64,000 nt of DNA from Malania oleifera (taxonomy: Eukaryota > Streptophyta > Magnoliopsida > Santalales > Ximeniaceae), in contig NC_080425.1 of the NCBI RefSeq assembly GCF_029873635.1, positions 38,691,390 to 38,755,389 on the forward strand, given 5' to 3'. How positions within the stretch are numbered: position 1 is the stretch's first letter; each line of letters opens with the position of its first letter. Of the stretch, positions 34,171 through 46,591 are shown piece after piece. Below the pieces are notes generated by a model that saw nothing but the letters and a program-made list of their open reading frames with translations, was not told the DNA's origin and did no database searches. A program made the translations under genes and the position numbers.

Positions 34171-35030
34171 GGGAAAATGTAAGCTCCAAGTGTTCTTTTG
34201 TTTTCACAGTATTCCTCCATTATAAGTGGGGGTTATTAATAAATTTGGGACGAGACCATTATGTGGATGGCTTTCGACTCTTTCTATAAAAAAAATACTC
34301 ACATTGAAGAGTATAAAAGAGTGCATTAAACTATTAAAAGTTTTGGCTACCAACCTAGAGGAAGAAAGAACAAAGCTTCATTTTTTGTATCTCTTTCCTG
34401 GAGTTCTCTCTCTTTAGTTCAGCAGCAAGACTCTGTGGAGGCTCGGTGTGCGTTTTGGGCATTGGGAAGGGCCTTTCTCTCTTCATATTTTTCCAAGTTA
34501 CATTTAATTCACAAAATATCTACTCCTTAGAATAGAATGGTCATAACATGAGAGTATGATATCACCAAGAATAGATAAGGTAACTATTCCAAATTTTATT
34601 ATGGAAATATATTTTTCTAAACTATTTCAAATTAGACAAGAAAACTCAAGTTTTTTGTAGGAATAACTTTTTTCTAAATCATTAATTCCAATATTTCTAT
34701 TTTATTTTCATTTTATCCCATTCCTTTCTTAGGAATTGAGATTTTATCATAGTCATACTAATTAAAAAAGAATAGCAGGGCTCTATTTGGAACTTTGAAA
34801 AATATTAGGAAAATAAAAGGAAGATTCAAAGGAATCCACTATTCCACATTAGTTATCAAGAAAAGTAAGAAAAAAAATACAAAATCAAAAGAAGACAAAT
34901 TTGAGTTTACACATTATTAATATTTAATTTTTAAAAAAAATTTCATCATATTGAAATATATTTTGACTTTTACAGTATGGGACATGAAAAAAAATTTTCT
35001 TTTTATTTTCTTTTTCTTCACTTCCCCTAT
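34171..35030. other. AT-rich spacer with a short L1 3'-end remnant
   Basis: 34190-34245 repeats the L1 tail signature (acagtattcctcc...gtgggggttatt), so it is probably a small L1 3' fragment. The rest has no recognised feature. Confidence 0.5.
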
Positions 35031-35216
35031 TGAGTTGTGACTTATATTCAAATGGTATACATGATTTTTAAAACCTACAGACGTCTGACCATTCGTCTTC
35101 CTTCTTCTAAAACATCTTCTCTTCTCTTTCTTCTCAATTCTTTCTCTCCCAACCTTCACACAACAATTATCCATCATACCCTACTCCATACATATCTAGG
35201 GTTTCAACTTTTCAAG

Positions 35217-36281
35217 ATGGTTCATACCAAAATTGTGGGAAAGAATGACAAAGCTTCCTCATCTTCTTCAAAGCCTACAAGTAACGATGACATAGAAAAA
35301 TCGCTGGTCTCTTCACACGCGAAATCATTGTATCAGAATCACATATCTGCAATTGAACCAATGTTCTATAAGATTTTAGATGTTACTTTCTTTGAAGAAA
35401 ATTTTCCTGAAATTTTAGAAATGTTCAAAGTTATAAGATGGGACAAGTTCATCCTTCACCAAGCAAAAGGGTATTACCCAAACCAGATTAAGATTTTTTA
35501 TTCTAACTTGGTTAAGAAGGAAGATGGAATTACTTCTGAAATTTATGGTCAAGGGATTACACTTACCTCACACTCATTACGGAAAATTATTCATATCAAG
35601 CATGGAAATTTTGAGTGTACACCAGTTAAGAAGCATTGGACCATGGAACAAGGATTTTCACCACAAGAATTTCTACCTCTTGTGATGAGTGATGCACCTG
35701 TGTATTTTGGACATCCTCCACTATACAAGCATCTTAATCTTCAGGCACAAATTCTGCATAAGATCATTGCATACAACATAATTCTGAGGTCTGGATCCTT
35801 TGATCATGTGTCATATTTTGATTGTTTTGTTATGTGGTGCTTACTAAAAGGGAAGAAACTAGACTTATCCAGTATTATACTGAAATGGATGGTGATGAAG
35901 CTTGAATCTCTTAGAATTGGGCTTCCATATGGCGGTATTCTTTCCTTAGTCTTTGCCCATTTTCAAGTCCTCTCTCCAGCTTCAAAAATAGTAAAAAGAA
36001 CTCATTATCATGTTTTCTCATCTACTACATTGAAACGAATAGGTTACAAAAGGTATACCGAGGGTTGGATGTTCCAGAACAATGGACTGGCAAGACCTAC
36101 ACATGAAGAAAGGAGTCCAGCTCCTAAAGAAGTTGATATGCCACCTTGGTTTATTCCATTTTATCATAATTATACTAGCTTTAGTTCCGAAATGCGAGAA
36201 AACTTTACTTCTCTTCAAGATAAACTCTCCACCATTGATGACAAGTATACCTCATTAAACAATCGTATTGCTAAGATATAG
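35217..36281 (+). CDS. Extra ORF of a Sirevirus-like element, 'putative plant transposon protein' type
   Basis: 354 residues from ATG 35217 (AAGATGG context; an in-frame ATG lies at 35037). It begins with a Ser/Lys-rich tail (KASSSSSKP), then a folded domain with the family-like blocks IKIFYSNLVKKEDGITSEIY, LRSGSFDHVSYFDCFVMWCL and SLRIGLPYGGILSLVFAHFQ. These resemble Pfam's plant 'putative transposon protein' domain (probably PF20167; recognised by eye). It ends in a short coiled-coil-like region (FSSEMRENFTSLQDKLSTID). A TAG at 36279 separates it from an in-frame acidic tail to 36494. It lies where Sireviruses carry an extra or env-like ORF, between pol and the 3' LTR; pol itself is absent here. 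Function unknown. Confidence 0.7.
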   Translation: MVHTKIVGKNDKASSSSSKPTSNDDIEKSLVSSHAKSLYQNHISAIEPMFYKILDVTFFEENFPEILEMFKVIRWDKFILHQAKGYYPNQIKIFYSNLVKKEDGITSEIYGQGITLTSHSLRKIIHIKHGNFECTPVKKHWTMEQGFSPQEFLPLVMSDAPVYFGHPPLYKHLNLQAQILHKIIAYNIILRSGSFDHVSYFDCFVMWCLLKGKKLDLSSIILKWMVMKLESLRIGLPYGGILSLVFAHFQVLSPASKIVKRTHYHVFSSTTLKRIGYKRYTEGWMFQNNGLARPTHEERSPAPKEVDMPPWFIPFYHNYTSFSSEMRENFTSLQDKLSTIDDKYTSLNNRIAKI

Positions 36282-36494
36282 CATCGTGTCATTAAACATG
36301 ATTCTGACTCAGATAATGAGGATAGTAAAAATTCTGCTGAGGAAGAAGCTAAAGATGAAGAAGGAGAAGAAGCAAAAGAAGAAAATGCAGGAGATGATGA
36401 AGAAGCCACTGAAGAGAAAGAAGAAGAAGCGGACTCACAGCAATCCAAAGGAAAAGGAATTGCTGAAGACAATGACACTAACTCTAACATATAG
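36282..36494 (+). pseudogene. Acidic C-terminal tail of the extra ORF beyond an amber stop
   Basis: 71 in-frame codons up to TAG 36492-36494, starting HRVIKHDSDSDNEDS, overwhelmingly Glu/Asp/Lys, ending with IAEDNDTNSNI. The frame stays open immediately after the single TAG. A CAG-to-TAG change would explain it, but programmed readthrough cannot be excluded. Confidence 0.6.
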
Positions 36495-37099
36495 ACTTTT
36501 GTTGGTGTTTTTGCTATTTTGTATGTTACACATTCTGAATGTATTTTGTTTTTGTTGTAAAAAGGGGGAATATGTGTAAGTAAAGACTATGAGTCTTTAT
36601 ATGTATTTGTTTCTAGCTCTGAAACACTGAACTTTTGCAATGCTTTGTTATCAGTTTGATGTATTATAAGATCTGATGTTAATGACAACTCTAAAAACTT
36701 TGCAACTTCTGACTTTATGAATCACAAGAAATTGTTGAGTATGCTGATTGGCAGGGGGAGTATTATGAGTTATCACTTGAGCATAATCTTTACTCAATTG
36801 ATGTTAATACATTAAAATTGGTTTCACATATACTCAAATTGATATTTGCCCTTGTTCATTATATACACAAATTATATTTTTTTGATTGATGTCAAAGGGG
36901 GAGAAGAAGTGTTTATAAAAAATTTTGCTTGAACTTGAAATGAGCATGAATGATATTGATGAAGCATGAATGATATTAATGAAATTATTATTGATTCTAA
37001 TGAAATTTTTTTAAGATGAAGCTTATTAAAAGGGGGAGTCTTTTTAAGGCTCACTCAAAATTTTTTCTTCTTATTTGTCATCATCAAAAAGGTGGAGAT
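36495..37099 (+). other. Sirevirus-like 3' untranslated zone with repeated polypurine tracts
   Basis: Non-coding. Purine tracts at about 36559 (aaaagggggaata), 36752 (cagggggagta), 36894 (aaagggggagaag), 37030 (aaaagggggagtc) and the LTR-proximal 37087 (aaaaaggtggagat). Repeated PPT-like motifs before the 3' LTR are a known Sirevirus trait. Confidence 0.75.
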
Positions 37100-39034
37100 T
37101 GTTAGCCTTACAAGATTTAATACTCCATCTTGATACTAACAAACAAGTAGGATTTAACATGCTTCTGTTGAGTGTTGTTTTTTCTCAGGAATTCATATTG
37201 AAAGTACTCATGTAGCATGGATCAAAGTCTGAAGATCATAAGAGAATGATGATTAAAGAAGATCAACATAAGAGCTCAAAGTCTGAATTAATGAAGAAAT
37301 ATCAAGAGGATTTAAAGAGATGAAATATCAGATTATTCTGAGAGATCAGAGACTAGCAACAAAGAAAGTTCAGAGCAAAGAAGAATTTTTAAGCACTTAG
37401 GACAAAGTCTTTATAAGTACTTTAAGTTTATTCAAGTATGAAGTTTTCATTTTGAAGCTCATTAGGCAAATCAACTTAGAGACCTTAAGATAATATCTTT
37501 GAACATGTTTTCAAAGTTAAAACAAATTTATATTCCAAATAATAATGAGAGAGAAATCAAAAAGTGACTATAAAATAAAATCATTCAGTTGACAGACAAC
37601 TGTCTATTTATAGACAAACGACTGGCTAAATTAAAGGCTTAAAATTGAAACACAAAAGCCTGACAGACGACTATCAAGGCTCTGACAAACGACTGTCAGT
37701 GAAAAATGAGAAGACTGTATAAGTTTCACCAGACAACTCTCCACCTTCTATGTTATTGAAAAGCTTAAATTTACACATGGACAAACGACTGTCCCCTTAT
37801 GGACAGACGACTGTCATCTCATATTCTAGTGACAAACGACTGCCACTCAAGGGACAGACGACTTCCACCTTTCTGCCTATGATTTTTACCGTTATATTAA
37901 AAGGACAGACAATTGTTAGGACTTCACAGTCATCTGCCTCGCGGCATTTTTCTGTTTTCCAACAGATATAATTTTTGAAATTCAAATATTTGGAAACTCA
38001 AATAAGTTTAAAATATGGAAACAAGTCTAAGTATCCTTTGGGGAAAAGGCAAGAAGGTTTTATACATCTATAAACACCCCTTAGACACATTGATTTCATT
38101 ACCAAGATCATTAAGAACTCACAATCTACTGTCATACTCTCTCTCATTATGAATTTCTGAAAGTGCTTCATATTGCTCTCATCCTTGCTCGAAATTAAGA
38201 GAAGTTCTTGCTGAATCTCATTGTGTTTGATCATTGAGTTGCTGATTCTTTCATTGAAAGATACCCACGGTGATAGGTTTCTAAGAGCTTCATTATGAAA
38301 TTCATATTCTGAATTTACTAAAGTGCATAAATGTTTTAAATTTGTATTAATCAGCTCTTTAAGGAGCAAGTTCTTGTACGTATTGTTTTTCTATCTTTGT
38401 AACAAGGCTTGTAGACGGTTTGAGTATTGAATCGTTGGACCAAACAAGGGGAGATTGTTTGGAGAAGGCGGGCTCTAGCCTTACCCAAGGAGTGCTTGTA
38501 ATTGTTTTTGTTTGGGCTGATAAAGGAATGGTAATAGTGAATCCTTTGGCGATTTGCCCAAGGGTGAGGACATAGGCTGTGTTGAAGCCGAACCTCGTAA
38601 AATTCCTTGTGTTCTTCTTTCTCTACTCTACTATTTATTTTTCAAGGATATAATTTGTGTAGTTGCTTTAAATTTCAATTCTGAATGTTTGGTTGTTAAA
38701 CAGACCAGAAGGTAATTTGTTTTGGATAAATCAGCATTGACTGCGGAAACCGAAAGGGACTACGATGGTTGATTATCCTTGACCTATTAATCTGAAAGTT
38801 TATTTAAAAACTAAACATCGGGAAGAAGAATAATTGTAATACAGGGCTTATACTGAGTGCAGCAAATTTTCACATATATTGTTACATAAATTGAGTGATT
38901 GATCTTACTGTGTTGATTGTGATTGTTTTTAAGATTTACAACTTGAAAGAACTAATTCTAAAGGGACTATTTTTTTTTTTTTTTTTAAATCCAATTCACC
39001 CCCCCCCCCTTTTGGGAAGCTATTCCTAATTTCA
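37100..39034 (+). mobile_element. Sirevirus-like 3' LTR (element 1)
   Basis: About 1.9 kb, TGTTAGCC...TTTCA, preceded by a polypurine tract and ending after a 'aattcaccccccccccc' block. Contains an array of near-palindromic GACAGACGACTGTC motifs (37590-37940) and the 'gccgaacctcgtaa' region also seen in related LTRs. Confidence 0.8.
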
Positions 39035-39921
39035 AGTATAAGTAACAAAATCTAAGCACTTATTCAAATTGATAGGGGGAGCATCTAAAATTAAATTTCT
39101 ACCTTGTTGTGCTCACCAACATTTTAGCTTTGTTCTGTTCTTTGTGGCATATGCTTAAATGTGACGATTTTATTGAAAATCTTGTTTAAAACATGTAGCT
39201 TGGCCACAAGAGTTTTCAAAATTTTTCCACATGATCTTTCATTTAAATTGCCCATCTTCAAGATCCATATAGTTGTTTATCTGAGTATTTATTGAAATGA
39301 TTTGTGCATAAATGTCAAACCAGAAAAAACATTGCTTGCTTAATCTTTAAATTAAAGTTTCTTTCTCAGCAAGCATTGCCATTGCCCCTAGCATTTATTG
39401 AAAATCATAAGGGGATATATCTATATTTTTATGGCAAGAAATGGTTTTACGAGAAACATATTTTGTTTTCTTGCTTAGGTGCTTAAATGCTATATCTTTA
39501 AGACTGTTTTTTTTTATATGCCTAGATATTATATGATAAAGGGGGAGATATTTTTTTGGTCTTAAACGCTAATAAGGGGAAATTTTTTTCAAAAAGAGGG
39601 GAGTTCTCTTAAGCTAAGTTTTTTTTTTTTTAATGACCAAATTTCTTTTACTTAGCTTAACCCTTTTAGCTGGTGTAAAAGGGGGAGAATTTTTATAAGC
39701 AAAATGGTTGACCAAAAGGGGGATTACATCTAAGCTGCATGCATGTATATATTTGTGTCTTACTGCTAAAACTGAATGCATAGAATGTGAAATGTCTTCT
39801 TTAGTTAACATGCTCGTGTAATATTGTTTAAATTTAAGTTATGCATATTCTTAGGGGGAGCCTTTTCAGGCTAAACCTTATTTTGCTCTGATGCATTTGT
39901 TATGATCAAAAAGGGGGAAAT
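39035..39921 (+). mobile_element. 3' internal zone of a second Sirevirus-like element
   Basis: Non-coding with at least seven purine tracts of the (a)gggggag type (about 39072, 39539, 39596, 39678, 39716, 39852, 39909), the last directly before the LTR at 39922. No gag or pol. Confidence 0.7.
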
Positions 39922-41919
39922 TATTGGCTTTTTGAATTCGATCACTATTTTAATGCTGAGATAGCATCTGTACCTTATGTGTGCATTTAGTGTGTCAATG
40001 GGTCTACATTTCAACACGGACATAAGATACAGGAAAATGGAAGTCTAATGGACTTAAAGATCATGCATTTTAGGTGAATTCCATGTAGAGAGCAAAGAAG
40101 AAAGAAGACATTTGTTCATTTCAATTGTAATTGCATTTGGCTTTATATTTTGGTCTGTAATAATGCATTGCATGCATGATGTGAATGGAAAGCTCAACCT
40201 GACCCTAAAATGACCTTAGGACACTAACACTCAACAAAAATCCTTTTCATAAAAGCTGAAATTGAACAAAGGATTTTAAAATAACTTAAGGGTCAAATTT
40301 AGGGCTTAAATTAAGGAAATAACTGAGCTCAGTTGACCGACCAACTCCACTATTAATAAGCTCAGTCGACCGAATATGCTGTTGGCTGAAAGTCAAAAGT
40401 TTAACTAAGGCTCGTTCAACCGAACACGATTTGAGCATACTTTCCACAGTCACCTGAACTATAAAACTTGACTTTTCCACTTTCCTCGGCCGACCGTCCA
40501 TTTAAGTCAAAATTACCTCAGTCAACCGAATGTGTCCACTCGGCAATCCAATTTTTGGCTCAACCGACCGAACCCACGAAGGGTTCACAAATCGCCCATG
40601 CTCCACCGACCGGCGTCTTGCCTCGGTCAATCGAACCTCTTCGGTCAAACCATTTTTTAGCATTGAAACGGGTTCTAAAAAATTGATTAATCTTTTTTAA
40701 TAATACCCAGCATATCCTTAACGATTAGATTTTCACCCAACTCTATATACCTTTTCATAGTTCATAATTAGGAAGATGATTAGCTAGAAAAACCTCTAAA
40801 ATTTTTATATCTTATTTTTACTCTTTCTAGCTATTTTTTCATCCTATCTTTGCTAATTATTCAAAAAGTCATTTTCAAGAGAGTATTTTTTATCTTGGGC
40901 ATTTTATTTTTACAATTCATATTGCGTATACTCTCATATCTCTTTCATTTTTCAAAACATTATTTTGAGAGTACTTCCTAAGTTTTCTCCATATATTTTC
41001 ATTGATAAACATCTTTGGAGAAAAAAATAATAATTCTTGCTTGTGAATCTTGCACATCCATTGCAAGATTCAAAAGCTCACTTGCTTGTGCTTGCAAAAA
41101 TATTTTTTAGCCAAAAACCCTAGATTCTCCAGCATTTTATTTAAAAAAATATTTTTGGAGGGATTTCTTATTTGGGTTAAAATCTTTGAGCACTTATCAT
41201 AAACATCTTTATACAAAGATTATTTTATGAAAAAATCACAATACTCACATTGAGCTTATTTTCATATCATACGTGAGTGCATAATGTGCTTATTGGTGTA
41301 CACATCAACTTGTGTTAGAAGCAATTTAGTTGTACACAAATATTTTATTGGTTGTATTCCCAACATGTTGGTCGGAAGAAGGAGACTTGCCCTGTGAAGA
41401 GTTCCGGATTGCTTAGACCCGGTTAAGAAAGCACCTGACTAGTTCGGACTCGGTTAAGAGAACTAGGTGCACCATCCTGTAAGGTGTTGTAAAAGTTAGG
41501 GTCAGCCCTGTGAATTTGACCTAGGGTATTCCCTTGTCCAGTAAGGAGAGGGAGGTTGTAATCGGTGCCGCTCCACCCGTAAGTAGACATTAGTGGTGGA
41601 GAATCCTCTTGGTTATTAGCTTAAGGTGGGAACGTAGGCAGTATTGGTCGAACCCTGATAACATATATTGTGCATACTTTTAATTTCCTCACTAAATTTA
41701 CTGCACATGTATGTTATTATTTATTGCTTTGAATGATTGATATACTGAGATTGTTTTGATTGTCTATGTATCTGCTTAGTAGAATATTTGTGATAATTAG
41801 GATTATTTAGAAAGAACCTAGGTTGCGGTATACTGCTTGGGGATTTGAACTTTACCTAGGCATAATTTTTAGATTTCTAATTTACCCTCCCCCCTCTTGG
41901 GAATACACTAATTCCAACA
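39922..41919 (+). mobile_element. Sirevirus-like 3' LTR (element 2)
   Basis: About 2.0 kb, tattggctttttgaattc... to ...gggaatacactaattccaaca. The expected TG start appears as TA. Array of about ten 'ctcagtcgaccga'-type motifs at 40327-40650; late in the LTR 'gacccggttaagaaagc' and 'gctccaccc' blocks match the LTR at 44634-57013. It runs straight into minus-strand gag at 41920. Confidence 0.8.
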
Positions 41920-42230
41920 AATTCATTAACATCTAGTGCAAAGTATAAAGCATTCATGGCAGTGGCATTTACTTGAACTTTTTTCACATCATCATCAGTA
42001 AATTCATCTTCATCTATAGGAACGCTTTTTCCTTCTACAGTTTTCATAGAAACATAAACTCCTTTGGAGACAACCCTCAACACCTTCCAATCAAGATTTT
42101 GAAGAAAAATGTGCATTCTTTGTTTCCAAAAGGTGTAGTTAACAACACAAAAAATTGGAGGACATGTGGACGATTGTCCCTCACCATAAGGAGGAGCTAC
42201 CTCTCCACGGTTCACAATACGAACTGCAAA
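41920..42230 (-). pseudogene. Sirevirus-like gag fragment (minus strand)
   Basis: Minus-strand peptide with CVVNYTFWKQRMHIFLQNLD, FTDDDVKKVQVNATAMNALY and FALDVNEF, the N-terminal gag block of Copia Sireviruses (NYxxWKxRM motif). It is cut after DVNEF by the plus-strand LTR ending at 41919. Confidence 0.8.
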
Positions 42231-42289
42231 AATGAATGATAAAAATATTTGAGTACAATAATGCTTCTTGAAAGCTAGTGTGTACAAAT

Positions 42290-42357
42290 GAAACTATATA
42301 TACACTCTTATATGATAGGATTTATGTTCAATAGAGTTTTTAGGGTTTTTCTCTCAA

Positions 42358-42407
<50 letters not shown>

Positions 42408-43430
42408 AAAAATAAGAGAAGAAGGAAAAAATTATCTTTGATGTTGAACATGAAGTATGCAATAAAAGCTTTCAAAGATCTTAAAACCCCTAAGTGATAT
42501 CTCCAAAAATATTTTATAAAAGATAAATGTAGGAGATTCTAGGGTTTAGCTCAAAATATTTTTTTGTAATAAAAGACAAGATGAGCTTTTGAATCTTGCA
42601 CTTGAATGCTCCAAGATTCATAAGCTATAGAAATTTCTCCAAGAATATTTATCAAGAAAATAAGTTGTGGGAGAAACACTAGATCAACTCTCTAAAAAAA
42701 ATTTTGAAATCAAGAGTATAAGAGAGTGAGTATGCTTGATGTTTTTTAGAGAATGAGTGAAAGTAGGCCCAAAATATTTTAGAGAGTATGTAAGATAATC
42801 AAAAGTCATTAAATGAGCTTTGAGTAGGCTACTTATAGAGTTTTTGAAAATGTGGTCGTTAAGTGACCGTTTGGGATTATTTTAATATTAAATTTGAATT
42901 TTTTGCTGTTTGGGAACTTGAAGATGGCTCAACCCGAGAGGTCCAGTCGACTGGGACTTGCTCTGGTCAACTAGGCCAAGGTGATATTCAAATCCCCGAG
43001 GTTTGATCAAACAGAGCTCAAGATCTAGTCTGCCGGATCATCAGGCCGGTCGATTGGGGCTTTCATGTGTATTTTGGGCCGATCGGCTAGGCCTTTGTAA
43101 TTTGGCAGTGTGTATGGTATGGTCAACTAGGCCTTTGTAAATTTTAAGTTCTTGGCCAAAAGGCAAAGTTGGTCAACTGGGCCTTCTTGGCCGATCGACT
43201 AGGCTTTGTAAAAATTGTGATTTTAGCCCTATTTTGACATTTAAAACTTTTCAAACCTTTTGTGCATGAGTATGGCAATTTATGAAAAGTTTTTCTAGAA
43301 AATTTTTAGTTCCTTATGGTTAGTCTATGGTCCATATTGAGCATTCATCATATCATGCAAGATAAACATATTACAATACAAATCTAAAATAATACAATTG
43401 AAAATTGATGTGTCTTCATCCTTCTGCTCT
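42290..43430 (-). mobile_element. Sirevirus-like LTR, probably 5' LTR of the minus-strand gag
   Basis: Lies immediately upstream (minus sense) of the gag fragment. Contains another array of near-palindromes with a GTCGAC/GATCGAC core (ggtccagtcgactggg, ggccgatcgactagg; 42930-43205). Boundaries are approximate because neither terminus is clean. Confidence 0.55.
42360..42403. repeat. (TA)n microsatellite
   Basis: About 22 TA units within the minus-strand LTR. Confidence 0.95.
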
Positions 43431-43444
43431 TTAATCTTCATGGA

Positions 43445-44633
43445 ATGGACCAAGCCATATGCGCTTTAAGTTCCTCATGGCCTCTATAATGTAATCTCTA
43501 AATCACAGTAGGCTGCCAAACTCAATAAAGTTATGATAGAGGACATTTTTACAACTAGTGAGTCAAAATCAATCCCATTTTTCTAACTAAAACCCTTAAT
43601 GACCAATCTGGTTTTGTATCGTGGACTTGAATAATTCTCATCTTGCTTCAACTTGTAAACCCACTGGTTTTTCAAAGCTTCCTTACCCTTAGGCAGTTTC
43701 ACTAGCTCAAATGCATGGTTGTCATGCAAAGATTTAAGTTCATCCTTTATAGCATCAACCCATTTATCCTTGTAGTCACTTTCCATAGCCTCTTCGTAAC
43801 ACTCTGGTTCTCCTTGATCAGTTAAAAGAACATACTAGTCAGAAAAATACCTCAAAGAAGATTGTCGGTCTCTAGTAGACCTTTGAAGTGAAACTGCTAG
43901 TGGATTCATAGGTGCCTAGGGTTGATCATCCACGACATCATCCATGGGAGCATTAAGTTCACCTATAACATGTTGGTCATCATCAACATCTTCTTGGTAA
44001 AGGGGTTAAAGGAATCAAATCCATACCGGTCAAGTTATCACTGCTCCATGGAACTATCTTCTCTATCTTATCAATGTCTTTAATGGTCTAATCCTCAATA
44101 AAAACTACATCTCTGCTTCTGACAAGATTCTTTTCAATTGGATCATATAATCTATACCCAAATTCATCTTGAACATAACCAAGAAAGACACACTAATGAG
44201 TCTTGGCATCTAAATTTGACCTCTTATCCTTTAGAACATAGAAAAGTTATGCCTTACAATCGAACACACACAAGTGATCATAATAGACGTCCTTGCCAGA
44301 CCAAACTTTATCTAGAAGATCACTTTGCAAATGAACACTAAGAGGCAAATTAATCACATGTGCCACAGTGTATAAGGCTTCAACCCAAAATTACCTAGGC
44401 AACTTTGCATATAAAAGCAAACATCTTACTCTCCAAATCAATGTCCTGTTCATTCTTTCATCTAGTCCATTCAATTGTGGTGTCTTAGGAGGTGTCTTTG
44501 ATGTCTGATTCCCTGCAGTCGACAGTACTCATCAAATGGTCCACAATATTCACAGCCATTATCAGAACAAATGCAATTCAATTTCTTCCTTGTTTGCCTC
44601 TCAACTAAGGCTTGAAACTGTTTAAACACATCA
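43445..44633 (-). pseudogene. Tnt1-like Copia pol, integrase end to RT start (minus strand)
   Basis: Minus-strand pieces: DVFKQFQALVERQT and CSDNGCEYCGPFDEYCRLQG (integrase, right end), YDHLCVF.. and [20 protein letters not shown] (integrase C-terminus, about 44100-44340), KDKWVDAIKDELKSLHDNHA and LKNQWVYKLKQDEN (RT start, 43583-43786). Same family as the intron 2 Copia. Many stops. Its upstream continuation is at 57014-57625, beyond the inserted LTR. Confidence 0.85.
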
Positions 44634-46591
44634 TGTTGACTTTTTAAGTCTGATCCCTATTTTGATTATGACAAACCACAGTATCTCATTTGTGTACTAA
44701 GTGTTTGAACAGGTGTATATCTCTGTAAACACAAATGATGGATAACATATGGAATTCATAAAAGGATGTAAACGATCTAATCTCGGCGCATTTCATGGGA
44801 TTGCAAAGGAGCAAAGCATGAAGACTTTGTTTTATTTTTTGGTTGTAATAGTAACTTAGGGTTGTATATGCATGCATGCTCATGTGATTTAAATTGAAGC
44901 TTAAATACCTTCGATGGACCATAGGACCTCCAAGTAACATAATAAAACTTTTTCATAAAATGCCTAACTTATACAAAGGTTTTTAAATGGTTTTGAAGTT
45001 AAAAGAAGGCAAAAAAAATTAATTTTTACAAAGGGGTTAGTCAACCGACCACTCATCCAAAGCTATGTTTTCAACCAAATCATTCTTATCTTGAGTAGTG
45101 TTCAACATCAAAGTTGTGGGATTATCTCTTATCTTTTTGTTGATACCAAGAACGTTGAAATTGGAGTTACATAGGAAAAGTTATGGCCAAAACACTAAAA
45201 GGTGTCCGTAATAGAAAAACTCCCTTCATGTTTCTTCCATCTCATTGATAGGCATTTTTCTTAATACATAACTTTTTATCTTAAAAAGTATTCAACATGA
45301 AAGTTATGTTATTTTCTCTTAGATTTCTATTTATACCAATAACGTTCAATTTAGAATTATAGGGAAAAAGTTATGATTAAAACACTAAAGGGTGTTTGCG
45401 TAAAAGGCTCCCCAATAGCCGAAAAACAGCTAATTTTCAAATTAAATCATATTTCAATACCCCAGCAGCCATTAAACGGTTAGTGATGGGTTTTTTCTAT
45501 AAATACATGCCAAAGACACTTGAAAAATTAAGGAGAGACATCTTAAGAACATACCTACACATTCTTTGTTTCTCCCTCATTTTCCATACCCCCTTTGTGC
45601 ATTAAATTTCATATTTCTCCTATTCTTTTACTTTGAAAATTCTTTTTGAGAGAAAATATTTTGGGTTATTAAAGGAAGCTTGGAACATATATCCACTCAT
45701 ATATTTTTACTTCAAAGGCTTCTTTTTCTTGAGGTAATTTTGAAAAGGCTTGAGCATATATTCAAGTTTATATATATTGCTTGAAGGCCTCTACTATTTA
45801 TTCCTGTTGTTTATCTAAGATCAAATTTCTCCTACTCTTCTTGAAAATATTTTTGGAGAAAAATATTTTGGAGGTTTTATTTAGAAAGGCATGAGCTTAT
45901 ATTCATGTTAATATACAATGCTTAATTGCCTTTTTATTTACATCATTGGTTTTCAAAGATCAAAATTTCTTCCATTCTTTTTATTTGAAAACTTATTTTT
46001 GGAAAAAATTTTGGTTATTCAAATAAGGCTTGAGCACATGTTTAATCTCATATGTGTTGCTTGAAAGCCTTATTGAGTTTAATTTTTAAGGTCAATCATT
46101 TCGAAAGAAAACCCAAATTCTCTTATTTTTATTTGAAAATATTTTTGGAGAAGAACTTCTTGGGTTATTCAAGAACTTTGAGCATATATTTAATTGATAT
46201 ATATTGGCTTGAAAATGTTTTGGGAAAATTTTTGAGCATGTATTTAATCATATACATATTTGCAAAGAAGGCTTGTTGATTATTTTTTAAGGTCATTTCA
46301 AACGAGAAAATTATTTTCCATGCTCTCACGTTCTTATTTGAAAAATATTGTTGAGAGGAAAAATCATACTCTATTAAGCTTTATGTTTAAATTATATGAG
46401 AGTGCATATAATATTTCAATTTGTACACATTTGTTTTTTGAGAAACATTTACTTGTACGTAAATTTTATTATCTGTTGTATTCCACTCGTGACCTAAAGA
46501 GGGAGACTAACCTTGTCAAGAGTCCTGGATAGACTTAGACCCGGTTAAGAAAGTTCTGGATTGGTTCAGACCCAGTTAGGAGAATTAGGAG

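Noticed and set aside
37590..40650. Regular short repeats considered as CRISPR-like
   Set aside because: Units are degenerate, spacers are not uniform, they lie in plant LTRs, and no cas-like gene exists.
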